A stretch of 64,000 nucleotides of DNA, from positions 48,533,627 through 48,597,626 of the forward strand of contig NC_092686.1 in NCBI RefSeq assembly GCF_964275005.1. The letters run 5' to 3'. The DNA comes from Diadema setosum. Lineage: Eukaryota; Echinodermata; Echinoidea; Diadematoida; Diadematidae. Both the position numbers and the translations under genes were made by a program. This document shows positions 1-12,289 of the stretch, piece after piece. The notes beneath the pieces are model-generated. The model was given only the letters and a program-made list of their open reading frames with translations. It was not told the origin of the DNA and searched no databases. Position 1 is the stretch's first letter, and every line of letters starts with the position of its first letter.

Positions 1-612
1 ATTAAAAAATATAAAGCTCCAAGACTTCTAATTTTTAGTGAGCATATTCTTTTCAATATCTTCAACAATAATATTGAAGCAAAATAATTATTTCCTATGT
101 ATTTTATTGTTTATTGAATTTCTTATGTATTTTTGTTTTTTACTTTTTGTTTTTGTTGTTTTATTTTCGTCAAAATTTGTCGCAGAAACTTTTTAAAGCA
201 TAATCAGGCTAAAATAGATTATTTTTATTAGCCATTGAAAGTAAAAATATTTATTTTTGTATGAATTAATTGCAAAAACACAATTTACATTGGATTTGTA
301 CACAAAATCATGTTTTTGAGCAATTTTTGGGTAGACGATTTTTTTTTTCAAAGGGACGTGGCTTCAAAACGGTATGTCCCGGAGCGACAAATTTGGTCTC
401 AAAAGTTGCGCGATACTTGAAAGGAAAAAGTCATAAAATGTCGCGGCGAGAGCATCACGCGTTGCGGAATAATCACGCGAAACGTGGGAAAGGGGGCCAA
501 AATGCCCCCCCCCCCCCGGGAATAGGGTTAAAGGTCGTGGAGTAAACATAAAACTTAGAAATAACACTGTTTATAGGTAAACCCTCTTATGGTGGTATAT
601 GGTTCTACCAAC
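1..612. other. Intron 2 of the ABCC8/9-like gene (partial)
   Basis: AT-rich with a 13-base C run near 505. The short frames here show no family motif. I see no exon; exon 3 must lie outside the window. Confidence 0.5.
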
Positions 613-773
613 CTGTAAGGTAGAGATGTGGCTGTGTTGGCTGCTGGATGTAGGTGCTGTCTGTGAGAATACCCTCAGCTATGGACGCCACTGATATGAC
701 AGCTAGCACGAATGATAGGAGCCAACGTGGGGCATGGGTGGGGTAGCGGAGGAGAAAATGACCCTCCCGTTCT
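613..773 (-). CDS. ABCC8/9: ABCC8/9-like coding exon 2
   Basis: The acceptor is TTGGTTTCAG| and the end is CTTACAG|GTTGGT. It encodes the second TMD0 helix and the SUR-type IAEGILTD...PHLYLTG segment. It ends in phase 1; the next exon must lie left of position 1. Confidence 0.78.
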
Positions 774-2638
774 CTGAAACCAATTATAATTATGATCATG
801 ATAAGAACATTATAAGTGTAAAACATTTGTACGTAATTATGCTCTTCTGTGCTGCAAAAGCTTCGAATGTGGGTGACAATAATGCACAGTTAAATGAAAA
901 CGGAATGTTATAAGTCTTGATTTCAAGAGTGCTTCAGTTGGGGATATCCTGATTTCTGATGATTAATCATTCCAAATTTTAAACAGACAAGAGGAAGTAC
1001 TTCCATTATTTTTTTCTTTTGCAAATAAAGGTGTCACAGTTGAACGATTGATGATATTCTGCTTTGACTGAGAACCATAATTAAAATGGTGTATTCAGAT
1101 TCATTCTTACTTAAAATGAGTATGAACAAAAAGAAAAGAAAAAAAAAAAACAAACAACAACGTCAACAACACCTCAAACAGATTTGGTAGCGATAAGATT
1201 CTCACAGTTTATTATTTGATTATCGATATATTTTGTTTATAGTGTAGATAGATATCATGCATATGCGCGACGAATGGCTGTCATTTTATATCTTGTTCTT
1301 TACAGGGAAAATCCAGTCCAAAAATAAGTTAGTCTGATAAAAAAAGAGTATAATCTTACGGGTTAAAGGCATAATTTACCATTTGCAGATGAAACAAAAA
1401 CCCAGCATTAGTGCTTTAAAATAGTTCTAAAATGTGAGTTTGGGATAGAAACAACCACTGTAAAAATTTGAATTCGTATAATCGATGTTAAGTATTGTTA
1501 AATACACAAAATGTTAACAATAGTTACAATAAAAATGTTTCCAGACTAAACCGTGTACAGTTACGCTTTAATGAGAAAAATACTGATATCTCCTTATATT
1601 TTAGGCTTTATTGGGAAAATATTATATGGTAGGATGTTTTGTGATACAACAGACTTACACATATGCATTAAATGTGATATCTTGAACATTTTTTAAATCA
1701 CTGTTCCCACAGGTAAACAGGACCTTTAAATTATGGTAAAAATTTGAGTGAAATCGGATGAAAAATAAGGAAGTTATGAAATTTTGAAGTTTTGCTAATT
1801 TCTGCAAAACAGTTCATGTACAGCGGAAATGGATATGCAAATGAGCGAGCTAACCATGTCATAACCTCACAATTTTCTATTGTACAAAAGATGACGAAAA
1901 TTCAATTTTTCTGTCATTGAAGTCTGAAACATGATGTTATTCCTAGTTGAATAACTTCAGAATAGTGATCAGTTAGATATACGAGGATTTGAGCCTCGGG
2001 CATAATTGCGTTTGAATGGAAAACTGCAAATTTCAAAATTTCATATGTACAAACTATGTGGCAAGTTGTGAGGGGATGACATACTCACTTTGCCACTGAC
2101 ATATTCATATTGTCCGTTCAAGAACTGTTTCCAGAAAAATTAGAGAAAATTTAAAATGTCATAACTTCCTTATTTTTCATCCGATTTCGATCAAAATTAT
2201 ACCGTTGAACTCGTAATATTTTACTCTTTCTTATCAGACTAACTTATTTGTACTTGATTTCCCCTTTAAGACACAAATCACACTCACAAAGTTTAGAGTT
2301 ATTAATGTGGTAAATCGACACTCATATGAACTGCGATTTTACCTAAAAATGCGCAACACAAAGCCCAGAAAAGCCGTCAGGAACAGAGACGTCATTTAGG
2401 ACACAATAAAAAGAAGCACTGTTATCGTTCTGAGATGATACCTGTACGACGTGCAGCAGCTGATTGCGATGATAATGACGGCCGTGACGACGACGAACGC
2501 GACCTGGGTGCCAGCAATGAAGGCGTCGATGTAGCACTGATTGCCGAAAACATCGGCATAGTTGAAGGAACGGTTGTTGAAGGAAGGCAGGTCGCTGCTG
2601 TTTGTTCCACAGAACCATTTCCAGCTCTCTGACTCCAT
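613..2638 (-). CDS. ABCC8/9: Sulfonylurea receptor-like ABC transporter (ABCC8/9-like), first two coding exons, partial
   Basis: Two exons on the minus strand (2638-2442 and 773-613) join in phase into the first 119 residues of an ABCC-family transporter. Seen: a start in good context (A at -3, G at +4), then FCGTN, a QCYIDAF motif and a hydrophobic helix (about residues 41-60). Exon 2 carries APRWLLSF, a helix, SIAEGILTD and PHLYL. Known: vertebrate SUR1/SUR2 begin with an FCG motif, a CFVDA-type motif and an EIAEGILSD...HLYM stretch in TMD0, the domain that contacts Kir6 channels at the plasma membrane. The match to SUR is better than to MRP-type ABCC proteins, which lack the AEGIL segment. 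The rest of the gene lies left of the window. Whether it is closer to ABCC8 or ABCC9 cannot be said. The exon 2 donor (GTTGGT) is weak, but the frame stops two codons later. Confidence 0.8.
1305..2264. mobile_element. Non-autonomous TIR element in ABCC8/9-like intron 1
   Basis: Long imperfect terminal inverted repeats: the left end GGGAAAATCCAGTCC...AATAAGTTAGTCTGATAA is mirrored at 2222-2264. A second internal inverted pair (ATGAAAAATAAGGAAGTTATGA-like, about 1759-1780 and 2159-2182) lies inside. No coding frame. Part of it (1376-1520) recurs at 40018-40165, so it is a dispersed family. Confidence 0.7.
2442..2638 (-). CDS. ABCC8/9: ABCC8/9-like coding exon 1
   Basis: 65 codons plus two bases, from ATG at 2638 to a TACAG|GTATCA donor. 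It encodes the extracellular N-terminus (WKWFCGTN, NQCYIDAF) and the first TMD0 helix. The two leftover bases (AG) join the first base of exon 2 to give Arg66. Confidence 0.8.
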
Positions 2639-4936
2639 GTTTGGTATCGGTTAGTGTGCTAAGTAGTATACTAGCCAGGTGTGAAGACTATACCTTGTGC
2701 CTGGATGACGTCCTGGAGTAGTGCTTGGTTGCCCTTCTCTTTTCTACTATATAAAACAAAAGTGCATTTTTTTTTGTGTGTGTGCATGCATGTAAACTAT
2801 ACGTATTTATTTACGTATATGTTTGTATCTAGTGGTGTGTATGTATACAGTCTATGAGGTGTTATGTGTATGTATATTTACGCATATTTGTATGCTTGTG
2901 CGTATGTATCTATGTGTATTGTGTATTAGTGAAATGGAGAAGGATAGAAGAAAAGAGTAAAAACTTGGTGTTTGTCTTAAAAGGTGTAGACTGCTGTCCT
3001 GAAAATGTATAATATTGCAGGGTTTAAGGAGCACCAATCGATTACAGATAACATTTATCATTCACATCTCATGGCCAATATTCCTCCCTGACATGGCTTT
3101 ATTGTTAATACTATAGTCTTATTGCATCACTTTTACAGTTTTAACAGTCAGCAACATTTGTTGTTACATATTGTCGCATAGTATATATTAAACTTCATTC
3201 ATTTAAGCGTTCCCGAAGTAAATGCCGAAAGATTCTTATTCATGTTCTTAGTCTCATCCTTATTACTTTTAACATTTTAAATCTATGTGTAATTCTATTT
3301 ATCGTTCTCATTCCAATTCTCACTTTCGTTACCATTCTATCATTGATCTTATTTCTCATTCTCACTTCAGTCTCATTCTAATCCTCATTCTTATTATGAT
3401 CCTAATTTTTATTTCAATTCTTTTTCTCATAAAATTATTCTAATTCTGTTTCTAATATTAAATTTCATTCACATTCTTATTCTGAATTTCGTTTTAATAC
3501 TCATTCACATTTTCTTATTCATGTTCTAATTTATGTTACATCATTGTTATTACCACGGATTGAAAATGATCCACCTGATACGTCATAAAAAAGAGACGCC
3601 ATATCTGTGGATAAAGTAGTAGATACCCCTGTAGCTCTTAACAAAGCAAAAACATCGAAGCCAATAATTCGTCCTATGGACATACTCGCGCTGATTTTCC
3701 TGCGTTGCTATTTCTCGTCCGTGTATTGCATTGTTTACTCTGCTGGTCTGATACGGTGGTTGCGTGTAGAATATTTGTTGACAAAATAATTTCATTGAGC
3801 CGACAACAATTACTCGTTCGCCTGTTAACAACACTTTGTTACTCATTTTTTTTTTTTTTTTGCTACATAAGATATGCATTGGATCTACCAGTCAGAAGTA
3901 GGGCTACATTAACCCAAGGCAGAATTATATTTACATGATAATCTTATAATAGACGTTCTTTGGATAACCGTCGATATGTAAATAACAGTTGGATGTAAAA
4001 CAAAAGCGAGAGTGAATATGATCAAATATGCAAGCTATCACGCAATCGATGTCCTGATTTTGACCTTTGGATGGTCGGTGAGTTCTCTAACATGACGTCC
4101 TGTAGGCAAGTACGGTCCTTCCTGATTGTGTTGGTGTATACAAAGACGATTCTTGCATCACTTTTCTTACTTCTTACCTATTAACAGACACTTACAAACA
4201 AGAACATTTGTTTGTGCATTTTTTCAAAGAACTAACTGCTTTTGTGTGTCTCGGAGAACACAAACATAATGTCCATGGTCATTTTAAGAATAATCAGACA
4301 GAAATGTTACATTTGAAAAATTGTGATAGTTTCTATAAACAGTGCACACATATACCCAAATAGGAGGCAAAGTTTGACCAATCGGTGTTATTCAAGTTAC
4401 CTCACCTTTTTAGTGCTTTTGGAGATTTAAAGAGGAATTATTCTCGACCTAACAGGCCTGATTTGACTAAGAGTCATAAAATGATCATGCATTTCACCCA
4501 ATTCTTTGTTTAGCGGCCGCGTTGATACCTTGGCATAAAATTTGTGTTTGTTATACTACTAGCTATGTTTTAGTTACCACAAGTCATCACAGAGAATAGT
4601 CAGTCACAATATTCTAAAACGAGAGGTATATCTTTGATACTGACGATGGTATTAACATTATTAACAGTGTTGTTGTAATCGCATAATTACCATTTCCATG
4701 CATAGATGTATGGCATATCATCACTTTAATTATCTTCAGAGATGACCTAAAAATCGTCCTCTCCGGATGTCGAAAGATCTCTTCAGTGACATTAAATTTT
4801 GTACAGACTAGGGGAGAGGAATGACTCACGTCATTCTGTTTTAAATAATTCCCACAAATTTATTGGGATTGATGTTTCTGTGGGCTCTACCACAAGCCGA
4901 ATGAGAGACAAGTTCTACCCTCATTACACTAACGAG
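2639..4936. other. Upstream region of the ABCC8/9-like gene, no gene seen
   Basis: Holds the likely promoter side of the minus-strand ABCC gene. A degenerate CATTCT/ATTCTT hexamer-like tract covers about 3240-3540. No exon with convincing splice sites and protein similarity was found. Confidence 0.5.
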
Positions 4937-5089
4937 CAGTGGCGGATCCAGAGCGGGGCGCACCGGGCACGCGCCCCCTCTTTATTTTTTTGTTAAAAGA
5001 AAAGAAATAAAAAGAAAAATGGGGGCACGTGCGCCCCTTTAATTTTGTAAAGGCGCACCCTCTTTACGGAATTCATGGATCCGCCCCTG
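4937..5089. mobile_element. MITE, GGATCC-type family, copy 1
   Basis: Ends are inverted repeats (CAGTGGCGGATCCA at the left, TGGATCCGCCCCTG at the right). The inside is T- and G/C-run rich with a repeated gcgcccc motif. Related copies lie at 21632-21987, about 33868-33983 and 42799-42952. Confidence 0.75.
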
Positions 5090-6562
5090 AAAGAGTTACA
5101 ATCCTCACGATAGACAGGCTTCTTTCAGCACTGAATAATGTGCTTTCACTTTTCAGCAACATGTGTTTCTTATCTATGTGTGGTGAACTACGATGTTTAA
5201 ATTTATCTTCGGCTGTAATATGAAAGCGCCATTGTTGTGCCACAGAGAGGCAGAGAGTGAGTGATTTTAGGAAATCATTAAACACGAAATAATCCTGAAA
5301 AGAGCTCTGTTCTTTGACAAGAACCACTCGACTTCAGAACCCACAAGATCATCACTAGACGCGAAACTATTTGATTAATTTGTCTCGTATACTATCAATC
5401 AACAGAATATTCGAGTGTATCATTTACACTCGTCATCATTTATCACGAGTCATTCCATATTCTTAGAATGACAGATCAGGCGTTGTATTTCCGAATGAAT
5501 ATTAGAACAACAATATAATGCTGGTGATTACCGCTAGTATAGCAGATATCCTTTCCCTGTACGACCAATCTTGCCAATACGGCTCTTTACCGACCTCTGA
5601 AGCATGCAAGTTCTCTTTACACTGCTAGTCGCTCAAAACAAATTAAGTCATCATTTCACTTACGACCACGGCGATGCCAGAATTATATGATTGTTTAGCG
5701 AATTTCATCATAATTAGCTTTTCTAACAATCAACACGCAGTACCAGCCTCTTGGGTAGTTTCGTATCATCTGTCACAGTCAGTCAAATAAGTATTAGAAG
5801 GAATGTAGAGATGTATGTAAGATATAACAACATGACTCAGGGAAGTCTTAGCAGAACGAAGGGTTGTAATTTGCCAATTTGCCTGTTTTACTCTGCTGCA
5901 AGACATCAACAAAAATCTTTGGCATAACAGAGCAGAGGAAGCATATCGCTAGAGAAGGAACTTACCTCAGTGTCTTCGACTTAGTCCTGTCCTTAGTATG
6001 CCCTAACATCAGAAGTACGGCGAACTTCCGGCGAGAACTGACTCTACATGCACCCCAATGACAATCTGGCACTTCAATGTACAGAGCTGGGCTGAAATCA
6101 CGCTTCATTCAGCGTCTCTTGCTAGTGCGATGATATGATAATACATATTATGTACTTGCGAAGTTTTACAAGCCACAGTCCAAACCTTGTATTCAAACAT
6201 GCTCTCGACTTTGACCTTCTCACTCTGGTTTAATTTAGCTGTGACAGGTCATATCATTGTGTGAGAATCGAATCGTTCAGATATAATAGTCTCTGTATTC
6301 AGCTACTGATATTATATCATCGAGGTTGTCACTGAATGGAGAGTGAATGTGTATATGTGTGTGTGCGTGTGTGTATATATGTGTGTGTGCGTGTGTGTAT
6401 TGTGTGTGTGTGTGCGCGCGCGCGCTCTTTGTACACCTACCTCGTATGTTTGTGGTTCTTCGAGACCAAGAGGTGAGAATGAAACCCATGTGAATTGAAT
6501 GAATGAAGATGTATTTGAACAATGTAGAACACATCAGTGAAGTTTGAGGAAAATCTGACATA
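5090..6562. other. Intergenic, no gene seen
   Basis: No supported exon. A GT-rich microsatellite occupies about 6352-6422. Confidence 0.5.
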
Positions 6563-7950
6563 TTCAAAGTTCAAAGTTCAAAGTTCAAATTTATTTCATA
6601 TTTACATTTCTCAATGATGAGATTACAAAATTATTGACAACAAAACAAGAATACAAAATATATATACAATCATGTCTTTTGATTGTAGAAGAAAAAGAAA
6701 AGAAAATATACTTGACACAAATGTACATGGTCATATCGTGTGAAAATGTCACTAGTAAGTATAAGAAATATGATGGGACCTACATAAAAGCTTTAAAGCT
6801 TGTAAAACTGTAGGTTCCCGGGTTCATAGGCATATAATTTTACACGGAGAACGGACATGTTTGTCTTGACCAACTAAAATTACACCAGTACAAAAAATCG
6901 ATGAGTAATAAACTAATGAACCACATAGATAGATATCGCACAAACCAGACTGCATACAAATCTCGCAGTGTTTGAAAAACAAAAATGCTATATTATTAAA
7001 AGATGTATCGGTACCATGAAATAACTTGAATAACTTGGTGCTGCGGGCAAGGACAAAAGACTGGGAGCATAAAAAGGTTGCTAGAAGCTTGGTAGTGTGT
7101 ATCCACTAAGTAATAACTGTTTTAATTTGCGTTTGAAGGTGAATAAAGATAAGGAAGAAGTGATATCTGGAGGGAGATCATTCCAATATCTGGGTCAAGT
7201 AAATATAATTGTTTTCTTTGCAAAAATAGTGCGAGTACGGGGAAGGTGATAGGCGTCACTCTGGCGAGTGGGATAACAGTGGATAGAGCGATTTCTTTTG
7301 AACATGTGGATAAAAACAGATGGTAATTCATTAGTTGTTAGTTTATACATGAAAATTCCGAGATTGTAATAAAATAGGTCTGAAATTTTCAGAATTCCGT
7401 TTTGATGGAAAAAACAATTGGTATGAGCAAAATATCCGGCGTGGTTTATGATTCTTATTGCACGCTTTTGAATACGGAGAAGGGAATCTAGTAATGAGTG
7501 AATTGCATTTCCCCACGCCAAAATTCCATAATTAAGGTGTGGAGATATTAAACAAGAATATATACTCTGCAAAATATGAACAGGAAAGAAATGTTTGAGC
7601 TTATTCAAAATTCCAATATTTCTAGACAAAATTTTACTTACGAAATTAACGTGAGTTTTCCAGGATAATTCTTGGTCAATCCAAAGCCCTAAAAACTTTG
7701 TGTTATTAACCTGCTTTAAACATAAATCATTTATTTTGATATCATATGGAACAGCATTCAAAGAATAAGTTTTTTCTATGTTCAAGGATAATTTGTTCGC
7801 ATAAATCCAGGATTGCACGGACCTGAGCTCAGTATTCATCATATTTATTAATGCATCAGGGTCTCGGTGTGAAAAAAACAAGCTCGTGTCATCGGCAAAA
7901 CAAATGAATGACAAAATTTGCGAAGATTTTGGAAGATCGTATGATATATG
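6563..7950 (-). mobile_element. 5'-truncated LINE (jockey/CR1-like reverse transcriptase)
   Basis: The minus-strand frame 7914-7195 encodes reverse transcriptase with the catalytic FADD box, then the thumb (KFLGLWIDQELSWKTH, HLNYGILAWGN) and the usual C-terminal GPKFWN-like end. A frame just upstream continues the RT palm (SYDLPKSSQ). The 3' end on the minus strand is a short repeat of TTTGAAC (6563-6590), as in many CR1/Rex1-type LINEs. The 5' part, including endonuclease and most RT, is missing, so it is a dead copy. Confidence 0.88.
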
Positions 7951-9992
7951 GTCGTATATTTGTTCAAAAGTTACGAGTTTTTACAGTTTCTGTACCGCCA
8001 TCGCTGGATGAAAAGACTACAACATTTTGCGACGTCACACATGGACAACGAGCTATAAAGAAAACGTGAATTGAATTCAACTCATTTTCCATTTTATAAT
8101 ATAATGAAAAAGCATTGATAAAAAGACACCGAGAAACCATATTTCCATTAACATATTATTGTTAGTACTAAACTGCATCGTGAGAAGGGAAGTATGAACA
8201 CCATGTACTTTTTATAAAAAAGAAAATTGCGGAGTTGTTTTTATATCTTGTTCATATCGTTGCCCACGCGTGATGATGGCAGCACCGACTCTTTGAAAAC
8301 TCATACTCTTTAAAGGAAATACTCTCAAACTTCTTTGATGTGTTCTACTTTAATTGCCACATTTTCTCAATCCAGATATATATTTAAGTTTTATTTCCTT
8401 TTGTATATAGAGCGTTCGTATATGCCCACTTTGAGTATCACTGAGTATTGAAAAGTCGTGTTCTCTGTAGCAGAGATATTCAGTGTATCTTTGGCTCAGC
8501 TGGTCACAAGGATTACTATTGTCTTCATGTTCGACATTTGGTATGTTACACATCAACGTCATATTTCCTGGCAGTGCATAGAGGCAATTGTAAACCATCG
8601 CAAATGTACAAACATGAAAAAAAAATGATAGTTTAATGAAATCAGAATACCATGTGCATTGATGAAAGTATGTATTTTAAAACTTAGAAATCACGTGTTT
8701 TCTGATGAGACTGAGATGCAAGCCTATGACGAACAATTTTCATTCTTATTAACTGACGTATACGCTCAGAAGATGAGTTATGTTGTGGTCCTTCTTTAAA
8801 GTACGCACAGATATAAAGTGTCTCATCATTTTGATTATGCATTGGAAAGTATCTTAAACAAAATTAGGCACGTTCGTCACATGATTCATCTCAATTTCGC
8901 TTCGCTTTAACGGACACATTCATTGCAATTGACAGTTCCTGCTATGATACAGGAGTCCAATTTACAAAATTAATAACTCGACGTGATAACAAATGAAAGG
9001 TGCACACTCCCCCATAATTGGGCTCAAGAATATTTGTTGTTGTTGTTGTTTTTTATTTATTGGAATATCATTCATTGATGAATTTATTGATGTATTCAGC
9101 AAATGACTATACGAACATATAATTGTTTCTTTGAGATATAACCCAAATGCAGGGGGTTAGTCTCTTTCGAGGGCCCTCATCCTGTTGTTAGCTAGCAAGT
9201 CTCGCGTGTCGATCATCAGCTCTCTCTCGCTGCAGCGATAAGGCATTCAGGGGTGAGCCAAAGAGAGACTTTGCTCTTATCCATTATTCTCGCTCACCAA
9301 ACAGAACGGTACATACATTGAAAAGCTGTGTATAACAATCATACCATTTTGTGACTAGTCTAGATTCAAGACAAGCTGTGATTACATATTTTGTGCACTT
9401 AGCATTTTTTTAAAGAAAAAAATCAAGTTGATTACAGTATATCAAGTGAAGGACCTGTCCAAAATTTGAAAGTATCAAAACTGACCTGGTAGACCGTCCA
9501 ATCGTGACATTTAATACTCACGCAAGCCTATCTTGCCTTAATAAACGTTTCGACTATACATTGGTCAGTATTAACGCAAACAGTCTAGAGTGAAGGCCAC
9601 GAGGTATTGCACTTGACGCGACAAAGTTCAGACACCAAGAGTTCGTGATGTGTAAACAAAACATATTATTATACGTGTAAAGCTAGTATGTCCCCTCCCC
9701 CCCCCCCCCAAAAAAAAAAAAAATACAATGGGACCCTTCGCAACGATATCTTTAGAAATAAGGAATCAATCCAAATACAATTTCAGGGTATGAAACTATA
9801 ACTTTGACTATAACTATAACTTGAAACTATAACCCGGCCACATATTACAGAAAACCCCATCCAATTTACTTCAGTGTATGGTCAAAGAGAAATGAGGATT
9901 TTTGTAGAGCATGTCAGGAATCCCTTCACAACTCAAGTTCTCTCTATTGTGATCACACATTAATATGCATTTCCAAAAGCATCCAATGCTTA
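7951..9992. other. Intergenic, no gene seen
   Basis: AT-rich sequence without convincing exons. It contains a C-run/A-run junction at about 9698-9722. Confidence 0.45.
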
Positions 9993-11309
9993 GGCTACGG
10001 TCACAACTCAGAGCGGCGACCGACCGATTTGTAGCCTGCTAGGTCGCCGCTGAAATTTTGGCACCGCCTAGCAGTTTTTGGAGATGTCGAGCAGGATGTG
10101 AAACCCCAGCGATGCCCGAGTGATTCTCTGTCGATTTCCCGTCGGTCACCTGTCGATTTTAGGTTAAAAATTTGCGAAATATCGGGGATTTCTCCACGCA
10201 GAGACTGAGCAGTCACCGAGCGATGCCCCATAGGCAACTGGACGATCTCCCACCGGCCACCGGTCGATTTTTACGAAATCGCTCAGCAACCGACGGGTGA
10301 TCGATAGGTCATCTACCGGTGTCCCGTAGGCGTACCGGCGGCCGCCCGTCAGTCTCTGGCGGAAATTTCTACCTGGGTTTATTAATAAACCTATATGATT
10401 TGTGATGTCTTAATTGATTACTTAATTAATCAATCAATTAAGATAAAGTCGAGGCAAAAGATTTAAGAGTTATATTACCAACTACCAAACCTCAGTTATC
10501 AGGAGTGAAACCACAGATAAATAGAAATTAGGAAATCGAACAAAAAGGAGGAAAACCCAAGATGAAACAAAGATTATAATAGATGAGAATTTTCCAAAGT
10601 ATCTGTTTTTTTTTTTGCTTCTATATATTTTACAGTATATTTTATTCTTATTCAATTTCATATTTTCATCTCCCCATCTCCTGTCATTCGTAACTTCTTC
10701 ATTCAATAGGCTTTTAATAAATGATAAGATAACCAAACCATATATATTACTACGTCTACATAACGACACTAACTTTTAGTTTTCAATTCATTCAATTCAG
10801 TTCATTAAGCTTTCATCTCTTTTGCCCAAAAGTGGCTGTCCTCGTCTTTCATGTTCCTCATGCAGTGAATGCTTGTTGCCGAGATTTTGATGCCGAGTTT
10901 TTTTTTTATAGTTTTATTTATTTTCTTTATTACCTCTATCCCTCCCCTGCTTCTTCCACATTGCCCTGGCTTCTCTTCCCCATCTCGTCTCTGGTTTCGT
11001 TCAGTGCTCCTATCATTTTTATCTTTGCGATTTTTAGTCCCTAAATCGCTCGGCTGCGACCGCTCGATTAGGCCAGTGCCTGAGAGGTTGCCGCTCGGAC
11101 ACCGAGCGTATTTTGGGCAGCGAGTGAAAGCTGGTCGCTCACCCCTGAAATTTTAACTCCGCCTTAACACTTCAGAGGTGACCGACCGATGCCCTAAAAA
11201 TCGGTAGTTCCTGGTCGATCACCGGTCGTTGTCCGACCGAAATTGGCTAAAAACTCGCCGACCGCTCGCCGAGCAGGCTGGTTTTGGGGGTTGTCAGGTG
11301 ACCGTAGCC
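9993..11309. mobile_element. 1.3 kb TIR DNA element with TA target duplication
   Basis: Perfect 12-bp terminal inverted repeats GGCTACGGTCAC / GTGACCGTAGCC, flanked by TA on both sides (9991-9992 and 11310-11311). The subterminal parts are rich in cgaccg/cggtcg motifs at both ends. The middle has no transposase frame, so it is non-autonomous. TA flanks suggest a Tc1/mariner-type mobiliser, by inference. Confidence 0.82.
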
Positions 11310-12285
11310 TATTAACGTGGAAGAAACAGACCCATGGCGTGTTTTGCAACGATCCACATTTTCTTCTGTGACCACTTAACCAATATAGGTAAGATGTTAT
11401 GTTTTTAGACCCCGAAGTAGGATTTAGACAATTTAATCCTATTGAAAGTTATCAACGCAGAAACCCGATTGTATTTTTTTTTTTTTTTTGGGGGGGGGGG
11501 GGGGTTATACTCTATAGGCCGTATGTGCAAAGAGTGAAATTTAAACGAGCGATTATAAACCACAAGATGTGTGCGGGAAGCTCAGCCAAGTAGAAGGGTA
11601 CAAGAATGTGCCTTAGGAAATAGCGACATAGAATCATAATTGTCTGAGCATTAAAGGGAGTTGTTCATCTTTGTGTATTACTGTGATCGGTTACACACGA
11701 GAGAAAATTCGTAACTTGAACTATCATTACTATCTAACAAAAATTAGATATATTACTAAGGAACTTGAAAACCCAGTGTATATCAGGAGTCCTAAAAAAT
11801 AAGTTATTGTCACATTTGTTTTTTTTTTTAACACAATATCTGAATTACGACTACGTTATTTTATCTATTTATTCATCTATTCATTTATTTATTTTCTGCT
11901 GCCTGCTCTCTCGGCCGTGTCAGCCTAGAGCTATCAAAGTCTAATCTAAAAAAAAGGGTAGATGTGACATATCTTAGGGGCAAAAGCTCGAAATTATTAC
12001 GATTATTCATTTTGAAAACGGCTTGATTTTATTTCTTTGTACTTTAACAAAATGCATACAAGAGAGTGTGAAAAGCAGTGAAGACATACCACTCATAACT
12101 TTGACAAATGATAAATCTTTTAGAGAATGAAACGTTAATCAAATTTGCAGGTGTGTGGTAGTACCAAATGTGTGAGTCTGATCCTTCCCCTGCAAATACC
12201 TCTAACAGTTTATTGAGTTTATCTATAGAGAGATTTTTCTGTCTTTTCCCCTGCCCAGACCGGTATACCTGTCATATATGCTGGA
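11310..12285. other. Intergenic, no gene seen
   Basis: Contains a T-run/G-run junction (about 11476-11503) and an ATTT-rich stretch (about 11863-11893). No exon recognised. Confidence 0.45.
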
Positions 12286-12289
12286 TCAC

